Origin: Bauldia sp.
GTDB taxonomy: Bacteria; Pseudomonadota; Alphaproteobacteria; Rhizobiales; Kaistiaceae
NCBI GenBank assembly: GCA_026126065.1
Contig: JAHCJY010000003.1
Span: 62,001 to 126,000 of the forward strand
Direction: 5' to 3'
Length of the DNA: 64,000 bases
Shown here: positions 8,513 through 18,996 of the stretch, piece by piece
How the letters are laid out: each line of letters starts with the position of its first letter
How positions within the stretch are numbered: position 1 is the stretch's first letter
Translations under genes and position numbers: made by a program
The notes under the pieces: model-generated
The model's database searches: none
What the model was told of the DNA's origin: nothing
The model's input: the letters and a program-made list of their open reading frames with translations, nothing else

Positions 8513-11284
8513 CTAGAGCGACCGCTTCACCTGCTCGACGCGGTAGCACTCGATGACGTCACCCACGCGCATGTCTTCCCACTTCTCGAAGGCCATACCG
8601 CATTCCTGGCCCGCCGGAACTTCCTTGACCTCGTCCTTGAAGCGCTTGAGCGTGGAGAGCTTGCCTTCGTGGACGACGACGTTGTCGCGGATGAGGCGGA
8701 CATTGGCGCCGCGCTCGACGGTGCCGTCGGTAACGCGGCAGCCCGCCACCTTGCCGACCTTGGTGATGTTGAAGACCTCGAGAATCTCGGCGTTGCCGAG
8801 CATCGTCTCGCGCCGCTCCGGCGTGAGGAGGCCGGACATCGCCGCCTTAACGTCGTCCACGAGGTTGTAGATGATGTTGTAGTAGCGGATCTCGATGCCT
8901 GTGGCCTCGGCAATGTCGCGCGCCTGCTTGTTGGCGCGGACGTTGAAGCCGATCACCGCCGCGTTCGACGCCGTCGCAAGGTTGACGTCCGACTCGGTGA
9001 TGCCGCCGGCGCCGGAGAAGATGATCCGGGCGCCGACCTCGTCGGTGCCGAGCGCCTCCAGAGCACCGGCGATCGCTTCGACCGAGCCCTGCACGTCGGC
9101 CTTGATGAGGAGCGGGAACTCCTTCCTGCCCGACGTCTGCAGCTGGTTCATCATCTGCTCGAGCGAGCCGCGCGCGCCGGTCAGGCGTGCCTGCGCCTTG
9201 TTCCGCTTCAGGCGCTGGCGGTAATCGGTGATCTCGCGGGCGCGCGCCTCGCTGTCGACGACCGCGATGCGGTCGCCGGCGTCCGGTGCGCCCTGGAAGC
9301 CGAGAACCTCGACGGGCGTCGCCGGCGGGGCGCTGGGCATCGGCTGGCCGTGTTCCGAGACGAGCGCGCGGACGCGGCCCCACTCGGCGCCGGCCACCAC
9401 GATGTCGCCGACATGGAGCGTGCCGCGCTGGACGAGCACGGTCGCGACCGGGCCGCGGCCGCGGTCGAGCTTGGCCTCGATCACGGTGCCTTCGGCCGGC
9501 CGGTCCGGGTTCGCCTTGAGGTCGAGAACCTCCGACTGGAGGATGACGGCGTCGAGGAGCTTGTCGAGATTGGTGCCCTTCGTGGCCGACACCTCGACCT
9601 CGAGCACGTCGCCGCCCATCGATTCCACGAACACCTCGTGCTGGAGCAGCCCGGTGCGGACCTTCGACGGATCGGCCGACGGCTTGTCGATCTTGTTGAT
9701 CGCCACGATGATCGGGACGCCCGCCGCCTTGGCGTGCTGGATCGCTTCGATCGTCTGCGGCATCACCGAATCGTCGGCCGCCACCACGAGGATGACGATG
9801 TCCGTCACCTTGGCGCCGCGCGCCCGCATCGCCGTGAAGGCAGCGTGGCCGGGCGTGTCGATGAAGGTGATCTTCTGGTCGCCGCGCTCGACCTGGTAGG
9901 CGCCGATGTGCTGCGTGATGCCGCCGGCCTCGCCGGAGACGACGCTCGTCTTGCGGATCGCGTCCAGGAGCGAGGTCTTGCCGTGGTCGACATGGCCCAT
10001 GACCGTGACGATCGGCGGCCGCGGCACGAGATGCGCTGCTTCGTCGGCGTCGTCGAACAGGCCCGTCTCGACGTCGGCCTCGGCAACGCGCCGGGCGGTG
10101 TGGCCCATTTCCTCGACGATGAGCTGGGCGAGGTCGGCGTCGATGACGTCGCCGGACTTCACGATCTGGCCCTGCTTCATCAGGAGCATGATGACGTCGG
10201 CGGCCCGCTCCGACATGCGGTTGGCGAGTTCCTGGAGCGTGATCGTCTCGGGAATGGTGACTTCGCGCATGACCTTCTCGCGCGGGCCGGCCTGCGAGCC
10301 GCGACGGGCCTCGCGCTCGCGGCGGCGGCGCATCGACGCGAGCGAACGCTCGCGCTCGGCGTCGTCGAGGGCGTTGGTGAGGGTGAGCTTGCCGCGGCGA
10401 CGGTCGTCGCCGACAGTCTTCTTGACGGGCTTCGGATCGGGCGCCCGGACGGCGGCCGTCTTGATGCGTCCCTTGAGGGCGCCCGGACGGTCATCGTCCT
10501 CGGCCTCCACGACGCGCTTGGCGCCGGCGATCTCGGCCGCGGCGGGCGCCTCGGCGCCGAGCTTGCGGCGCGCGGTTTCCTCCGCGCGCTGGCGCTGCTC
10601 GTCCTCATGCTTGCGCCGCTCGTCCTCTTCGGCCTGGCGGCGCTCGGCCTCGGCGCGCTCGCGCGCCTGACGCTCCTCGTCGAGCACGCGGCGCTTGGCG
10701 TTCTCCTCGGCGAGAACCCGCTCTTCCGCCTCGCGGATGCGGGCATCGCCAAGCGCGCGGCGCCGGGCATCCATCTCCTGCTCGGAGAGGGTGCGAAGCA
10801 CCACGCCCGACCGCGGAGCGCGTGAGGAGGTCGAACCCGACGGGCGCTGCTGCTGCGGCGCGGGCGCCGGGGTTGCCCGCGCGGGCGTCGGTCCGGATCG
10901 GCCCTGCGGCGCCGGTGCGGATCGGCCCTGCGGCGCGGCCGGAGCGGGCCGGCTTGCCACGGGTGCCGCTGCGACGGGGGCGGGCGCCGGCCGGGTCACT
11001 GCCGCGACGGGCGCTGCAACCGGCGGGGCGACCACCTCGACGGGCGCGGGCGGTGCCTGGCGCACGGGCTGGGGCGTTGCCGCCACCGGGGCCGGAGGGG
11101 CTTCGGGCTTCTCGCCCGGGGTCGGAATGCGGCGCTTCTTGATCTCGACCTGCACCGTATTGGTGCGGCCGTGGGAGAAGCTCTGGCGAACGGTCCCGTG
11201 TTCGGTACGGGGCTTCAACCCCAGCGTCGGCTTTTTCTGTCCAACGCTGATGGTCTTGTCGCCGGAATTCTTGGTCTCGGTCAT
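8513..11284 (-). CDS. infB: Translation initiation factor IF-2
   Basis: 923 residues. IF-2 is the GTPase that brings initiator fMet-tRNA to the 30S subunit and promotes subunit joining. The first 300 residues are a low-complexity Pro/Ala segment followed by a charged Arg/Glu-rich coiled region (about 165-240), typical of alphaproteobacterial IF-2. The G domain has GHVDHGKT at 430-437 and DTPGH at 476-480, with NKID downstream. The beta-barrel and C-terminal domains follow (ends [12 protein letters not shown]). The start overlaps the ylxR stop (ATGA). Downstream it is followed after 11 bp by a toxin-antitoxin pair rather than rbfA. Confidence 0.97.
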   Translation of the reverse strand: MTETKNSGDKTISVGQKKPTLGLKPRTEHGTVRQSFSHGRTNTVQVEIKKRRIPTPGEKPEAPPAPVAATPQPVRQAPPAPVEVVAPPVAAPVAAVTRPAPAPVAAAPVASRPAPAAPQGRSAPAPQGRSGPTPARATPAPAPQQQRPSGSTSSRAPRSGVVLRTLSEQEMDARRRALGDARIREAEERVLAEENAKRRVLDEERQARERAEAERRQAEEDERRKHEDEQRQRAEETARRKLGAEAPAAAEIAGAKRVVEAEDDDRPGALKGRIKTAAVRAPDPKPVKKTVGDDRRRGKLTLTNALDDAERERSLASMRRRREREARRGSQAGPREKVMREVTIPETITLQELANRMSERAADVIMLLMKQGQIVKSGDVIDADLAQLIVEEMGHTARRVAEADVETGLFDDADEAAHLVPRPPIVTVMGHVDHGKTSLLDAIRKTSVVSGEAGGITQHIGAYQVERGDQKITFIDTPGHAAFTAMRARGAKVTDIVILVVAADDSVMPQTIEAIQHAKAAGVPIIVAINKIDKPSADPSKVRTGLLQHEVFVESMGGDVLEVEVSATKGTNLDKLLDAVILQSEVLDLKANPDRPAEGTVIEAKLDRGRGPVATVLVQRGTLHVGDIVVAGAEWGRVRALVSEHGQPMPSAPPATPVEVLGFQGAPDAGDRIAVVDSEARAREITDYRQRLKRNKAQARLTGARGSLEQMMNQLQTSGRKEFPLLIKADVQGSVEAIAGALEALGTDEVGARIIFSGAGGITESDVNLATASNAAVIGFNVRANKQARDIAEATGIEIRYYNIIYNLVDDVKAAMSGLLTPERRETMLGNAEILEVFNITKVGKVAGCRVTDGTVERGANVRLIRDNVVVHEGKLSTLKRFKDEVKEVPAGQECGMAFEKWEDMRVGDVIECYRVEQVKRSL

Positions 11285-11949
11285 ACGCTCTGCTGCTCTG
11301 CGGACGGTTCCGCGCTATCGGTCAAAAGCAATGCCCCGCCAGCCTGCGGTTCCGGAGAAAGGAACCGGGCAAGGGCGTCGAAGAGGTCGAGGGCGTTCTG
11401 GCTCGCCCGGCCTGCGAGCAGGGCAGCATGTATCACATGTGGCCTGCCCAATGCCAAACTCATTTCCAGCGCGGTGAATGCGCGGATCACGGGGATCGCC
11501 CGCCCATTCCCCGCCGCCCGTCGCGCGGCGCGCTCGAGCTTCTCGGTGCCGTCGGCGCCCGCGTCGGTCGCCTCCACCAGCGCCGCCACTTTGCCCGTTG
11601 CGAGCGCCGCCTCGACCTTGGCAAAGCCGAGGACGAGTTCGCCCGCCTTCCGGGCCAGCGACAGGCCGCTCAGGGCGCCTTCCCGCATCAGCTGCCCGAT
11701 AAGGCCGGCGAGGCCGGGCTCCACCGTCGCGGTCTCCTTGAAGGCCCGCGAGAACAGCTTCCGCTTCTCCGCCTCGGCCACCATGGCGGCGTTGGCGGTG
11801 ACCCAGACACCGCGGCCGGGCAGCCTGTTGCGAAGGTCCGGCGTCACCTTGCCATCGGGATCGAGGACGAAGCGCAGCAGTTCGCTCACCGGTCTTTCGG
11901 ACCGGGTTACAATGCAGGTGCGGCTCGTTGGCTCGTTCTTGCGTGGCAT
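11281..11949 (-). CDS. YlxR/DUF448 RNA-binding protein with L7Ae-like C-terminal domain
   Basis: 222 residues, between nusA and infB, the classical position. The N-terminal YlxR domain ([21 protein letters not shown]...LPGRGVWV) carries the conserved RxCIVTR and GRGVWV segments. The C-terminal half ([26 protein letters not shown]) looks like an L7Ae/L30e-type RNA-binding fold, the fused arrangement seen in alphaproteobacteria. In Firmicutes the YlxR homologue modulates RNase P; a role in alphaproteobacteria is not established. It overlaps infB by four bases and follows nusA by 17 bp, so it is co-transcribed. Confidence 0.88.
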   Translation of the reverse strand: MPRKNEPTSRTCIVTRSERPVSELLRFVLDPDGKVTPDLRNRLPGRGVWVTANAAMVAEAEKRKLFSRAFKETATVEPGLAGLIGQLMREGALSGLSLARKAGELVLGFAKVEAALATGKVAALVEATDAGADGTEKLERAARRAAGNGRAIPVIRAFTALEMSLALGRPHVIHAALLAGRASQNALDLFDALARFLSPEPQAGGALLLTDSAEPSAEQQSV

Positions 11950-11966
11950 GTGGCGGCGCCCATGGC

Positions 11967-13589
11967 TCAGGCTGCCGGGGCCGGTTCTTCGGCCTCCGCA
12001 GCCGCCGCGGCGGCTTCAGCCTCGGCCTTGGCCGCAAGGTCGGCCTCGGTGACCCAGCCGGCCTTGATGCGGGCCGACATGATCATCGCCTCGGCATCCG
12101 CGCGGGTAACGCCGAAGCCGTCGAGGGCGCCGGGAATGAACGTCGATTCGCCGTCCTTCCGCTCGGTGTAGCCGGTGAGCTCGTCCGGGATCGAGCCTGC
12201 GAAGTCCTCGAGGGTCTTGATGTCGGCCTTGCCAAGGGCGACGAGCATGCCCGGCGTGACGCCATCGATCTCCTTGAGGTCGTCCGACACGCCGAGTGCC
12301 TTCCGCTCCGCGTCGAGCTCCGCATCGCGCCGCTCGAGATACTCCCGGGCGCGGTTCTGGAGTTCGGTGGCGGTCTCCTCGTCGAACCCTTCGATCGAGC
12401 CGAGCTCGCCAAGGTCGACGAAGGCGATCTCCTCGACCGAGGCGAAGCCTTCCGACGCAAGGAGCTGGCCGACCAGCTCGTCGACGTCCAGCGCCTCGAT
12501 GAACAGGTTGGAGCGCTCCTGGAATTCCTTCTGGCGCCGCTCGGACTCCTCCTGCTCGGTCAGGATGTCGATGTCCCAGCCGGTGAGCTGGGAGGCGAGG
12601 CGGACGTTCTGGCCTCTGCGGCCGATGGCGAGCGACAGCTGGTCGTCGGGAACGACGACCTCGATCCGCTCGGCGTCCTCGTCGAGAACGACCTTGGAGA
12701 CTTCCGCCGGCTGGAGCGCGTTGACGATGAACGTCGCCGCGTCCGGGTTCCACGGAATGATGTCGATCTTCTCGCCCTGGAGCTCGTTCACGACCGCCTG
12801 GACGCGGCTGCCGCGCATGCCGACGCAGGCGCCGACCGGATCGATCGAGGAATCGCGCGAGATGACGGCGATCTTGGCGCGGCTGCCCGGGTCGCGGGCG
12901 ACCGACTTCACCTCGATGATGCCGTCATAGATCTCCGGCACTTCCTGGGCGAAGAGCTTCGCCATGAACTGCGGATGGGTGCGCGACAGAAAGATCTGCG
13001 GTCCGCGCTGCTCTCTCCGGACGTCGTAGACATAAGCGCGCACGCGATCGCCGTAGCGGAAGGTCTCGCGCGGGATCAGCTCGTCGCGCCGGATGATGCC
13101 TTCGCCGCGGCCAAGGTCGACGACCACGTTGCCGTATTCGACGCGCTTCACCTGGCCGTTCACGATCTCGGTGATGCGGTCCTTGTATTCGTCGTACTGG
13201 CGGTCGCGCTCCGCTTCGCGGACCTTCTGGACGATGACCTGCTTGGCCGACTGGGCGGCGATGCGGCCGAAATCCATCGGCGGCAGCGGCTCGGCGATGA
13301 AGTCGCCGACCTGGGCGGCCGGGTTCCGCGTGCGCGCTTCGACGAGCTCGATGTCCTTGGCCGGATCCTCGACCACGTCCACGACCTTGAGGAGGCGCTG
13401 AAGGCGCATCTCGCCGGTCTTCGGGTTGATCTCGGCGCGGACGTCCGTCTCCGAGCCGTAGCGCGAGCGCGCGGCCTTCTGGATCGCGTCCTCCATCGCC
13501 TCGATGACGATCATGCGGTCGATCGACTTCTCGCGGGCGACGGCGTCGGCGATCTGCAGCAGTTCAAGACGGTTGGCGCTGACGGCCAT
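11967..13589 (-). CDS. nusA: Transcription termination/antitermination protein NusA
   Basis: 540 residues. NusA binds RNA polymerase and nascent RNA and modulates pausing, termination and antitermination. The order is the N-terminal RNAP-binding domain ([20 protein letters not shown]), the S1 domain ([32 protein letters not shown]), two KH domains ([40 protein letters not shown]) and a C-terminal helix-hairpin region with an acidic tail ending in Ala/Glu. It starts three bp after the rimP stop. The C-terminal extension is usual for the class. Confidence 0.97.
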   Translation of the reverse strand: MAVSANRLELLQIADAVAREKSIDRMIVIEAMEDAIQKAARSRYGSETDVRAEINPKTGEMRLQRLLKVVDVVEDPAKDIELVEARTRNPAAQVGDFIAEPLPPMDFGRIAAQSAKQVIVQKVREAERDRQYDEYKDRITEIVNGQVKRVEYGNVVVDLGRGEGIIRRDELIPRETFRYGDRVRAYVYDVRREQRGPQIFLSRTHPQFMAKLFAQEVPEIYDGIIEVKSVARDPGSRAKIAVISRDSSIDPVGACVGMRGSRVQAVVNELQGEKIDIIPWNPDAATFIVNALQPAEVSKVVLDEDAERIEVVVPDDQLSLAIGRRGQNVRLASQLTGWDIDILTEQEESERRQKEFQERSNLFIEALDVDELVGQLLASEGFASVEEIAFVDLGELGSIEGFDEETATELQNRAREYLERRDAELDAERKALGVSDDLKEIDGVTPGMLVALGKADIKTLEDFAGSIPDELTGYTERKDGESTFIPGALDGFGVTRADAEAMIMSARIKAGWVTEADLAAKAEAEAAAAAAEAEEPAPAA

Positions 13590-13592
13590 GGC

Positions 13593-14243
13593 TTAGCTCT
13601 CCGAAATCCCGGTCTCGGTGGTGGTGCCGGCGTCGGCACCCTTCTTCTTGCGCTTGGCTCCGGCGCGGTCGGCCTTCTTGGCCTCTTTCAGCGCCTTCTT
13701 GGCCTGCTTCTCGGCCCGGAGCGAATCCCGGATCAGGTCGTCCGTGAGGACGAGCCGCGCCTCGCCGATATCTTCCAGGCGCAGCAGCGCCTCGACCGCG
13801 GCATCCGCCTCGTCGTATTTGAGACGGAGGCGGTCTCCCTCGAGCCCGACGATCTCGCCGGCGAAGCGTTTCCGCCCGCCGACCGCAATCGCCATCTCGA
13901 TCTTCGCAGTGTAGCCGATGGCGCGCTCGAAGTCCGAGCGGCGAACCAGCGGCCGGTCCATGCCGGGCGACGACACTTCGAGCCGGTAGGCGTTCGAGAT
14001 CGGGTCGGCGACGTCGAGCACGGGCGAGAGATTCTTCGAGATCTGCTCGCAGTCGTCGATCGCCATCGTCCCGTCCGGACGTTCGGCCATGACCTGCAGC
14101 GTCCCGCCGTCACGCGCCGAGATCTTCACCCGCACCAGGCGATAGCCGAGCTCCTCGATGACGGGCGTGGCGATCTGCGCGACGCGGGCTTCGATGCCCG
14201 TCTCGACCACGATGCGCTCTTCGTTGATGTCGCTTTCCGCCAA
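13593..14243 (-). CDS. rimP: Ribosome maturation factor RimP
   Basis: About 216 residues. RimP assists early 30S assembly. Family landmarks are [50 protein letters not shown] and a C-terminal Lys-rich tail ([11 protein letters not shown]-like), common in alphaproteobacteria. No ATG is placed correctly: the conserved N-terminus reads ...[16 protein letters not shown]. The most plausible start is a TTG at 14241-14243; a GTG a few codons into the conserved region is an alternative. It heads the nusA operon, with its promoter expected in the 210 bp shared with the divergent gene at 14454. Confidence 0.9.
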   Translation of the reverse strand: MAESDINEERIVVETGIEARVAQIATPVIEELGYRLVRVKISARDGGTLQVMAERPDGTMAIDDCEQISKNLSPVLDVADPISNAYRLEVSSPGMDRPLVRRSDFERAIGYTAKIEMAIAVGGRKRFAGEIVGLEGDRLRLKYDEADAAVEALLRLEDIGEARLVLTDDLIRDSLRAEKQAKKALKEAKKADRAGAKRKKKGADAGTTTETGISES

Positions 14244-14453
14244 GTAGACTGCCCGAACCTGGACTGTGATTGCTGAAGACCCGCGATGACCAAGTGCGAA
14301 AAGAGCGGGCCCCGGGGGTCCACTCCAACGAAGATCATCGTTGAGGGTGATGGCGGGGATATAGTCGCTTTCCGCGGCGCTTGCAATGTCGCCAGGCAGG
14401 ATGTGTTTCGCTGACGCAAGGGGTGCGCCGAAGCCGGCGAGGGATGGCGTGAG

Positions 14454-14825
14454 ATGACCGACCGGAAGCCCGGAAGCATTCTCGAAGTGACCAACGAAAC
14501 CGGGAAGCCCATCGAGGTCTGGGTCGAGGTCAACCCGGACCGCTACATCCTCCGGCCGGGCGACAGGATGTTCATCCATGCCGAGCTCGCGGGCGCCCCC
14601 TTCACCGTCTCCCTTTGCGGGGACGGGCGGGATGGCAGCCTCCAGATCTACCCTGGCCACGATTCCGGATGTCCCGTGACAATCAACGGCGTGCCGGTCG
14701 AGCCGGACTTCGAAACGTCGCTCGATGAGGCGATGCAACCACGACCGTCGACGCGGAGCCCATCGGAACCCGCGGCAGCGCCGGCCCCGGTCCGGTGGTG
14801 GCAGCGGTGGCGCGCGAAACGCTGA
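14454..14825 (+). CDS. Conserved-looking small protein of unknown function
   Basis: 123 residues, divergent from rimP. The body (residues 8-80) reads as beta-rich: [36 protein letters not shown], then [18 protein letters not shown] Pro/Ala/Ser linker follows and the end is WWQRWRAKR. No signal peptide or membrane helix is visible. The codon bias is the same as neighbouring genes, which supports it being real. I cannot assign a family; the sequence has the look of a small single-domain sandwich. Confidence 0.6.
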   Translation: MTDRKPGSILEVTNETGKPIEVWVEVNPDRYILRPGDRMFIHAELAGAPFTVSLCGDGRDGSLQIYPGHDSGCPVTINGVPVEPDFETSLDEAMQPRPSTRSPSEPAAAPAPVRWWQRWRAKR

Positions 14826-15028
14826 CGGCAACTCCGATCGCCCGGCCTGCTGCCGGCCACCGCGGATCGGTTGTCACGAGGCGAGGTAGGTCTCTACTCG
14901 CGAGCGGGCTCAATTTCTTCGATATGCTTAGTCTCCGTTCATATTTCAGCCCTAAATCCCGGTAAGGTTCAAACAAACAAGCCGTCGATCCGCCCGGAGC
15001 GAGGGCGGCCGAAAGGGGAATGAAGGCG

Positions 15029-15247
15029 ATGTCCACGCCTCTCGATATTGCGGTCGAGATCGCAGGTGAACTGATGCGCTCGCGCGGCGCGGCCAAGCCG
15101 CTCGACGTGGCGCTGGTCGCCAGGGACATCTCCCGCCGTCATGCGGGGAGCGGCTTCTCCGACATCGAGATCGCCGACGCGCTGGCGGAAGAGGGTGTCC
15201 GGGCCGGCGTGCTTCAGCGCGGTCCGCGCCTCGCAGTCCTCGAATAG
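15029..15247 (+). CDS. Small protein of unknown function
   Basis: 72 residues, chosen from the second ATG (MSTPLDIAVEIAGELMRSRG) because AGGGGA then sits about eight bases upstream. The ATG nine bases earlier (15020) would be directly adjacent to that site. The sequence is helical (DVALVARDISRRHAGSGFSDIEIADALAEEGVRAGVL) and could form a small helical bundle. No family is recognised. It stands alone between a unique region and a dispersed palindrome, so regulation and partners are unknown. Confidence 0.5.
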   Translation: MSTPLDIAVEIAGELMRSRGAAKPLDVALVARDISRRHAGSGFSDIEIADALAEEGVRAGVLQRGPRLAVLE

Positions 15248-15290
15248 CGCTGCTCGCGCTTCCCCTCCAACCGCTGCAACCGTCCTGTTT

Positions 15291-15425
15291 TCGTCATTGC
15301 CGGGCTTGACCCGGCAACCCATGATGACGTGCGCCTCGATCCGGCCGATGAAGACCTAAATACCTCATCGCTCGGAGAAAATGGCCATTCATCATGGGTC
15401 CCCGGGTCAAGCCCGGGGACGACGA
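15291..15425. repeat. Dispersed inverted repeat of the CCGGGCTTGACCCGG type (copy 1)
   Basis: Two arms near 15291-15325 and 15391-15425 are reverse complements with few mismatches. Each contains its own short hairpin (cgggcttgacccg). The core is an intergenic palindrome type widespread in alphaproteobacterial genomes. It fills most of the 216-bp gap between the small gene ending at 15247 and the SDR gene and may act as a transcript end for both. A second diverged copy is at 17403-17535. Confidence 0.75.
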
Positions 15426-15463
15426 GGAGGGGGAAGGGATGCGTCCGGCCGGCGGGCGTTCAG

Positions 15464-16306
15464 CTAGCCCTTCCGAATTCCAAGTCTCGTTGCGATCAGC
15501 CGGTCCAACAGCCGTGTCGGTAGTATCCGCATGAGCCGCTCGGTCACCGGGTGCGGCGTGATGAGATACCGTGTCCGCGGCCGCCTCGCGTCGAGGACGA
15601 TGCGGGCGATCAGCGCCCCCACGCGCTCCGCAGCCAGCCCGCTCTCCCCCGCAGCCAGCGCGACTTGCCGGAACTCCGCGCCCGGCGCTTCGTAAGGCGT
15701 CCCCACCAGCGCCGAGGCGTCCGCGGCGCCGGCCTTCCGCCAGATCGGCGTCCTGATCCCGCCGGGCTGGACGATGACGACATCGACGCCGCGGGTCCGA
15801 AGCTCGCGGCGAAGGCTGCCGGACAGAGCCTCGAGCGCCGCCTTCGAGGCTGAATAGGCGCCGAGGAACGGCATCGCCGTCGCCGCCGCGACCGAAGAGA
15901 CGTTGACGATCCTGCCGCCGCGCGAAAGGTGCGGCAGGAAGGCCTGTGTCACGGCGAGCATGCCCGTCAGGTTCACTTCTATCTGGTCGCGGAAGTCGGC
16001 CAGCGGCAGATGTTCGAGCGGCCCTGGAACGGCAATGCCGGCATTGTTGACGATGCCGCGGAGGCCGGCCGGGGCGAACGCGCGGGCCTCGGCCGCCGCC
16101 GCAGCGACCGCCGCGGCATCGCGGAGGTCGAAGACGACGGCGCGGGCAGAGGGTCCGAGCAACGCCGCAAATGCTTCGGCATCCGCCGCCGTGCGCACGC
16201 TGCCGATCACCCGGACGCCGCGCGCCACGAGTGCGCCCGCGACGGCCCGCCCGATCCCCGACGAAACGCCTGTGACGAGGACGGCCCTGTCGTCCGCTCC
16301 CGCCAT
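15464..16306 (-). CDS. Short-chain dehydrogenase/reductase
   Basis: 280 residues. The NAD(P)-binding motif is VTGVSSGIGRA near residue 11, NNAG follows near 87, and the catalytic YSASK motif is complete with an upstream Ser in NVSSVAA. The ATG lies eight bp after the gshB stop, so it is co-transcribed with gshB. The C-terminus (YLITPHPVTERLMRILPTRLLDRLIATRLG) is like SDRs that act on lipophilic substrates, and such proteins often associate with the membrane. Substrate and cofactor preference cannot be read with confidence. Confidence 0.9.
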   Translation of the reverse strand: MAGADDRAVLVTGVSSGIGRAVAGALVARGVRVIGSVRTAADAEAFAALLGPSARAVVFDLRDAAAVAAAAAEARAFAPAGLRGIVNNAGIAVPGPLEHLPLADFRDQIEVNLTGMLAVTQAFLPHLSRGGRIVNVSSVAAATAMPFLGAYSASKAALEALSGSLRRELRTRGVDVVIVQPGGIRTPIWRKAGAADASALVGTPYEAPGAEFRQVALAAGESGLAAERVGALIARIVLDARRPRTRYLITPHPVTERLMRILPTRLLDRLIATRLGIRKG

Positions 16307-16314
16307 CGTGGCCC

Positions 16315-17259
16315 TCAGCCCTTCCGCCGCGCCTCGATGGCGTCCCAGGTCAGCGCCGGAATGTCGGCGCCGCCGAAGCGGGCGATTTCGCGGACGCCGG
16401 TCGGCGAGGTGACGTTGATCTCCGTGAGGTAGTCGCCGATCACGTCGATCCCGACGAGGATCAGCCCGCGGCGGCGAAGCTCCGGCCCGATCGCCGCGCA
16501 GATCTCCCGCTCGCGCGGCGTCAGGTCCGCCGGCTCGGGCCTGCCGCCGACATGCATGTTGGAGCGCGTCTCGTCGGCCGCGGGCACGCGGTTGATCGCG
16601 CCGACCGGCTCGCCCTCGACCAGCATGATGCGTTTGTCGCCCTTCCGCACGTCCGGGAGGTAGCGCTGCACCACGAACGGCTCGGGGAAGGCGGCGGCGA
16701 ACATTTCGAGGAGCGCGCCGAGATTCTGGTCGCCCTCGGCGAGCCGGAACACGCCCGCGCCGCCATTGCCGTAGAGTGGCTTGATGATGATGTCGCCCTG
16801 CTCCGCCCGGAATTGCCGGATTTCGGCCGGGTCGCGCGCGATCAGCGTCGGCGGCGTCAGCCCCGGGAATTCCGTGACGAACAGTTTTTCGGGCGCGTCG
16901 CGCACGGAGCGCGGATCGTTGACGACGAGCGTGCTGGGATGGATGCGCTCGAGCAGGAACGTCGTCGAGATGTACGCCATGTTGAACGGCGGGTCCTGGC
17001 GAAGCAGCACCACGTCGGCCGTCGAGAGGTCGATCGTCTCCGGTTCGCCGAGGGTGAAATGGTCGCCCGGCACGTCCCGCACGGCAACCTGCTCGACCCG
17101 CGCCGCAACCCGCCCGTCGCGCATCGAAAGCCGGTCGGGCGTGTAGTGGAGGAGGCGATGGCCGCGCTTCTGGGCCTCCAGCATCAGCGCGAACGTGGTG
17201 TCGCCCGCGATGTTGACGCGGGCGATGTGGTCCATTTGGACCGCGACGGTAAGGCTCAT
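16315..17259 (-). CDS. gshB: Glutathione synthetase
   Basis: 314 residues. It ligates gamma-glutamylcysteine and glycine using ATP. It is an ATP-grasp enzyme: [26 protein letters not shown] at the N-terminus, [18 protein letters not shown] as the phosphate-binding loop, [27 protein letters not shown], and the metal-binding [21 protein letters not shown]. Its length matches the family. It follows yraN by 328 bp, with a palindromic repeat in between, and precedes the SDR by eight bp. The order rsmI-yraN-gshB is the usual alphaproteobacterial one. Confidence 0.96.
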   Translation of the reverse strand: MSLTVAVQMDHIARVNIAGDTTFALMLEAQKRGHRLLHYTPDRLSMRDGRVAARVEQVAVRDVPGDHFTLGEPETIDLSTADVVLLRQDPPFNMAYISTTFLLERIHPSTLVVNDPRSVRDAPEKLFVTEFPGLTPPTLIARDPAEIRQFRAEQGDIIIKPLYGNGGAGVFRLAEGDQNLGALLEMFAAAFPEPFVVQRYLPDVRKGDKRIMLVEGEPVGAINRVPAADETRSNMHVGGRPEPADLTPREREICAAIGPELRRRGLILVGIDVIGDYLTEINVTSPTGVREIARFGGADIPALTWDAIEARRKG

Positions 17260-17402
17260 GTGTGCTCCGGTTCCTCCGTCGCGGTACGCGCGCGGACGCC
17301 GCGTGGCAAGCGGGAGGGCGCCGCCGGAATGCCACGGTCGCGACCAGCCATTGGTTTGCCAAGCTCTGGCACCCCTAGGTTTACTCCCCTGCGAACCCCA
17401 CT

Positions 17403-17535
17403 CTCGCCATCACCGGGCTCGACCCGGTGACCCATGATGACTCTCACTACGACGGAGGGATCGGTGACCTCGAACCGCTACGGGAGCGTGTGTGTTCCGC
17501 CATCATGGGTTGCGTGGTCAAGCCCGGCAATGACG
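17403..17535. repeat. Dispersed inverted repeat of the same type (copy 2), in a 328-bp gene-free gap
   Basis: Arms near 17403-17438 and 17501-17535 share the CCGGGCTCGACCCGG/GTCAAGCCCGGC core and the ATCATGGGTT edge with the copy at 15291-15425. The gap 17260-17587 between yraN and gshB otherwise shows only a possible gshB promoter close to 17260. The repeat lies directly after yraN and would fold in the rsmI-yraN transcript. Confidence 0.7.
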
Positions 17536-17587
17536 AGATTGGGGGCGGTTTCTAGCGGTTTGCGCCGGAACGACGAGCGCGCAAGCG

Positions 17588-17971
17588 CTACAGCCGCCCC
17601 ATTGCGTCGAACGCATTCGGAACGTGCACCGGCCACTTTCGCCGCCGGATCACGACGATGTCGTAGCGAAGGGTCAGCAGCGCTGCCGCCGGGTAGCGCG
17701 ACACCCATGCGGCGCCCGCCCGGGCGATGCGCGTCCGCGCCGCCGGCGTCACGGCTTCGAGGCCGGCGACGAGGTCCGCCCGTGCCTTCACCTCGACGAA
17801 TGCGAGCACTTGCCCGCGCTTGACCACCAGGTCGATCTCGCCCGCGCCCGTGCGCCAGCGTCGCGCGATGACGCGGTAGCCTTTCAGGCGCAGGAACCAC
17901 GCGGCCAGCCGCTCGGCGCGGTGCCCGTGCCGCTCGGAGCGCTTCCGCGCCTCGGTGGCGTCCACGCTCAT
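17588..17971 (-). CDS. YraN-family (UPF0102) endonuclease-fold protein
   Basis: 127 residues, overlapping the rsmI stop by ATGA. The restriction-endonuclease-like core is clear: AAWFLRLKGYRVIARRWRTGAGEIDLV, then VLAFVEVKAR. These supply the Glu, Asp and ExK pattern. The family is widespread beside rsmI and may act in DNA or nucleic acid processing, but its role is not settled. The ending ...VPNAFDAM is typical. Length is normal, and the gene is probably co-transcribed with rsmI. Confidence 0.92.
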   Translation of the reverse strand: MSVDATEARKRSERHGHRAERLAAWFLRLKGYRVIARRWRTGAGEIDLVVKRGQVLAFVEVKARADLVAGLEAVTPAARTRIARAGAAWVSRYPAAALLTLRYDIVVIRRRKWPVHVPNAFDAMGRL

Positions 17972-18876
17972 TCCCGGTCCTCGCGCAGCTCCAGCGCCCT
18001 TGCGTAGACCTTCCTGCGCGGCAGGCCGAGGGCCGCCGCGATGGCAGCCGAGGCCGCGCTGACGCTCTCCGTCCCGAGCGCGGCGAGGAGCGCGGTGTCG
18101 AGCGCGTCGTCGTCCGCAACCACCTCCTCGGGCGGGGCGACGAGAATGGTGATCTCGCCGCGCGGGTCGGGCTCGGCGGCGAACGCGGCGGCGAGTCCCG
18201 CCAGCGTGTCGCGCCGGAACGTCTCGAACGCCTTCGTCACCTCGCGCGCGACCACGGCCGCCCGCGCGCCGCCGAGCGTTTCGGCCATGTCGGCGAGCGT
18301 GTCGGCCGTCCGCTGCGGCGCCTCGTAGAAGACGAGCGTGGCGGGAACGGCGGCGAGTTCCGCCAGCCGTTTCCGCCGCGCCACCATTTTTGGCGGCAGG
18401 AAGCCGGCGAACAGGAACGTGTCGGTCGGAAGCCCGGCCGCGGACAGGCCGGCGATCACCGCCGACGGGCCGGGGATCGGGAACACGCGGTGCCCGGCCG
18501 CGACCACGTCGCCGACGAGCCGGTAGCCCGGATCGGAGATCAGGGGCGTGCCCGCGTCGCTGACGAGCGCCACCGCCTTGCCGTCCGCGAGCGCGGCGAG
18601 GATGCGCGGCCGCTGCCGCTCGGCATTGTGCTCGTGGTACGGGAACAGCGGCGCCTCGATGCCGAAATGGCGCGTCAGGCGCGACGTGATCCGCGTGTCC
18701 TCGCACGCGATGAGGTCGGCGGCCGCCAGCGTCCGGAGCGCGCGGAGCGTCACGTCGCCGAGGTTGCCGATGGGTGTTGCCGTTACGTAGAGCCCCGTTT
18801 CGAGCGGCGGCGCCGGGTGCGGCGTGCCGTCGATCAGGAAGGTCCGCGGAGGGGCCGGAGCGTCGTCGCTTTTCAA
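17968..18876 (-). CDS. rsmI: 16S rRNA (cytidine(1402)-2'-O)-methyltransferase
   Basis: 302 residues. It methylates the ribose of C1402 in the decoding centre using SAM. Tetrapyrrole-methylase fold motifs are present: GLYVTATPIGNLGDVTLRAL, ACEDTRITSRLTRHFGI, ALVSDAGTPLISDPG, and PIPGPSAVIAGLSAAGLPTD. The ATG is followed by a short Pro-rich lead. The start faces the divergent LpoA-like gene 120 bp away, so promoters for both lie in that gap. It overlaps yraN by four bases. Confidence 0.96.
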   Translation of the reverse strand: MKSDDAPAPPRTFLIDGTPHPAPPLETGLYVTATPIGNLGDVTLRALRTLAAADLIACEDTRITSRLTRHFGIEAPLFPYHEHNAERQRPRILAALADGKAVALVSDAGTPLISDPGYRLVGDVVAAGHRVFPIPGPSAVIAGLSAAGLPTDTFLFAGFLPPKMVARRKRLAELAAVPATLVFYEAPQRTADTLADMAETLGGARAAVVAREVTKAFETFRRDTLAGLAAAFAAEPDPRGEITILVAPPEEVVADDDALDTALLAALGTESVSAASAAIAAALGLPRRKVYARALELREDRE

Positions 18877-18996
18877 AGGAATCCGTGGCTTTTCGGCACC
18901 ACCGGCGACACAATGCCGTCACTTTGACAGGACAACGGTGCCTCCTTAGGGTCCGCGGACTTTAGCAGGTCGCGGCGGCCTGCACGGAAGAGGAGT

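Noticed and set aside
8105-10825. Long plus-strand open frame antisense to infB and the toxin-antitoxin pair
   Set aside because: The composition is that of a shadow frame; infB and the two small genes are supported on the minus strand.
15291-17535. Repeats as insertion sequence ends bounding a transposon
   Set aside because: No transposase lies inside; the enclosed genes are gshB and an SDR, and the elements are palindromes themselves.
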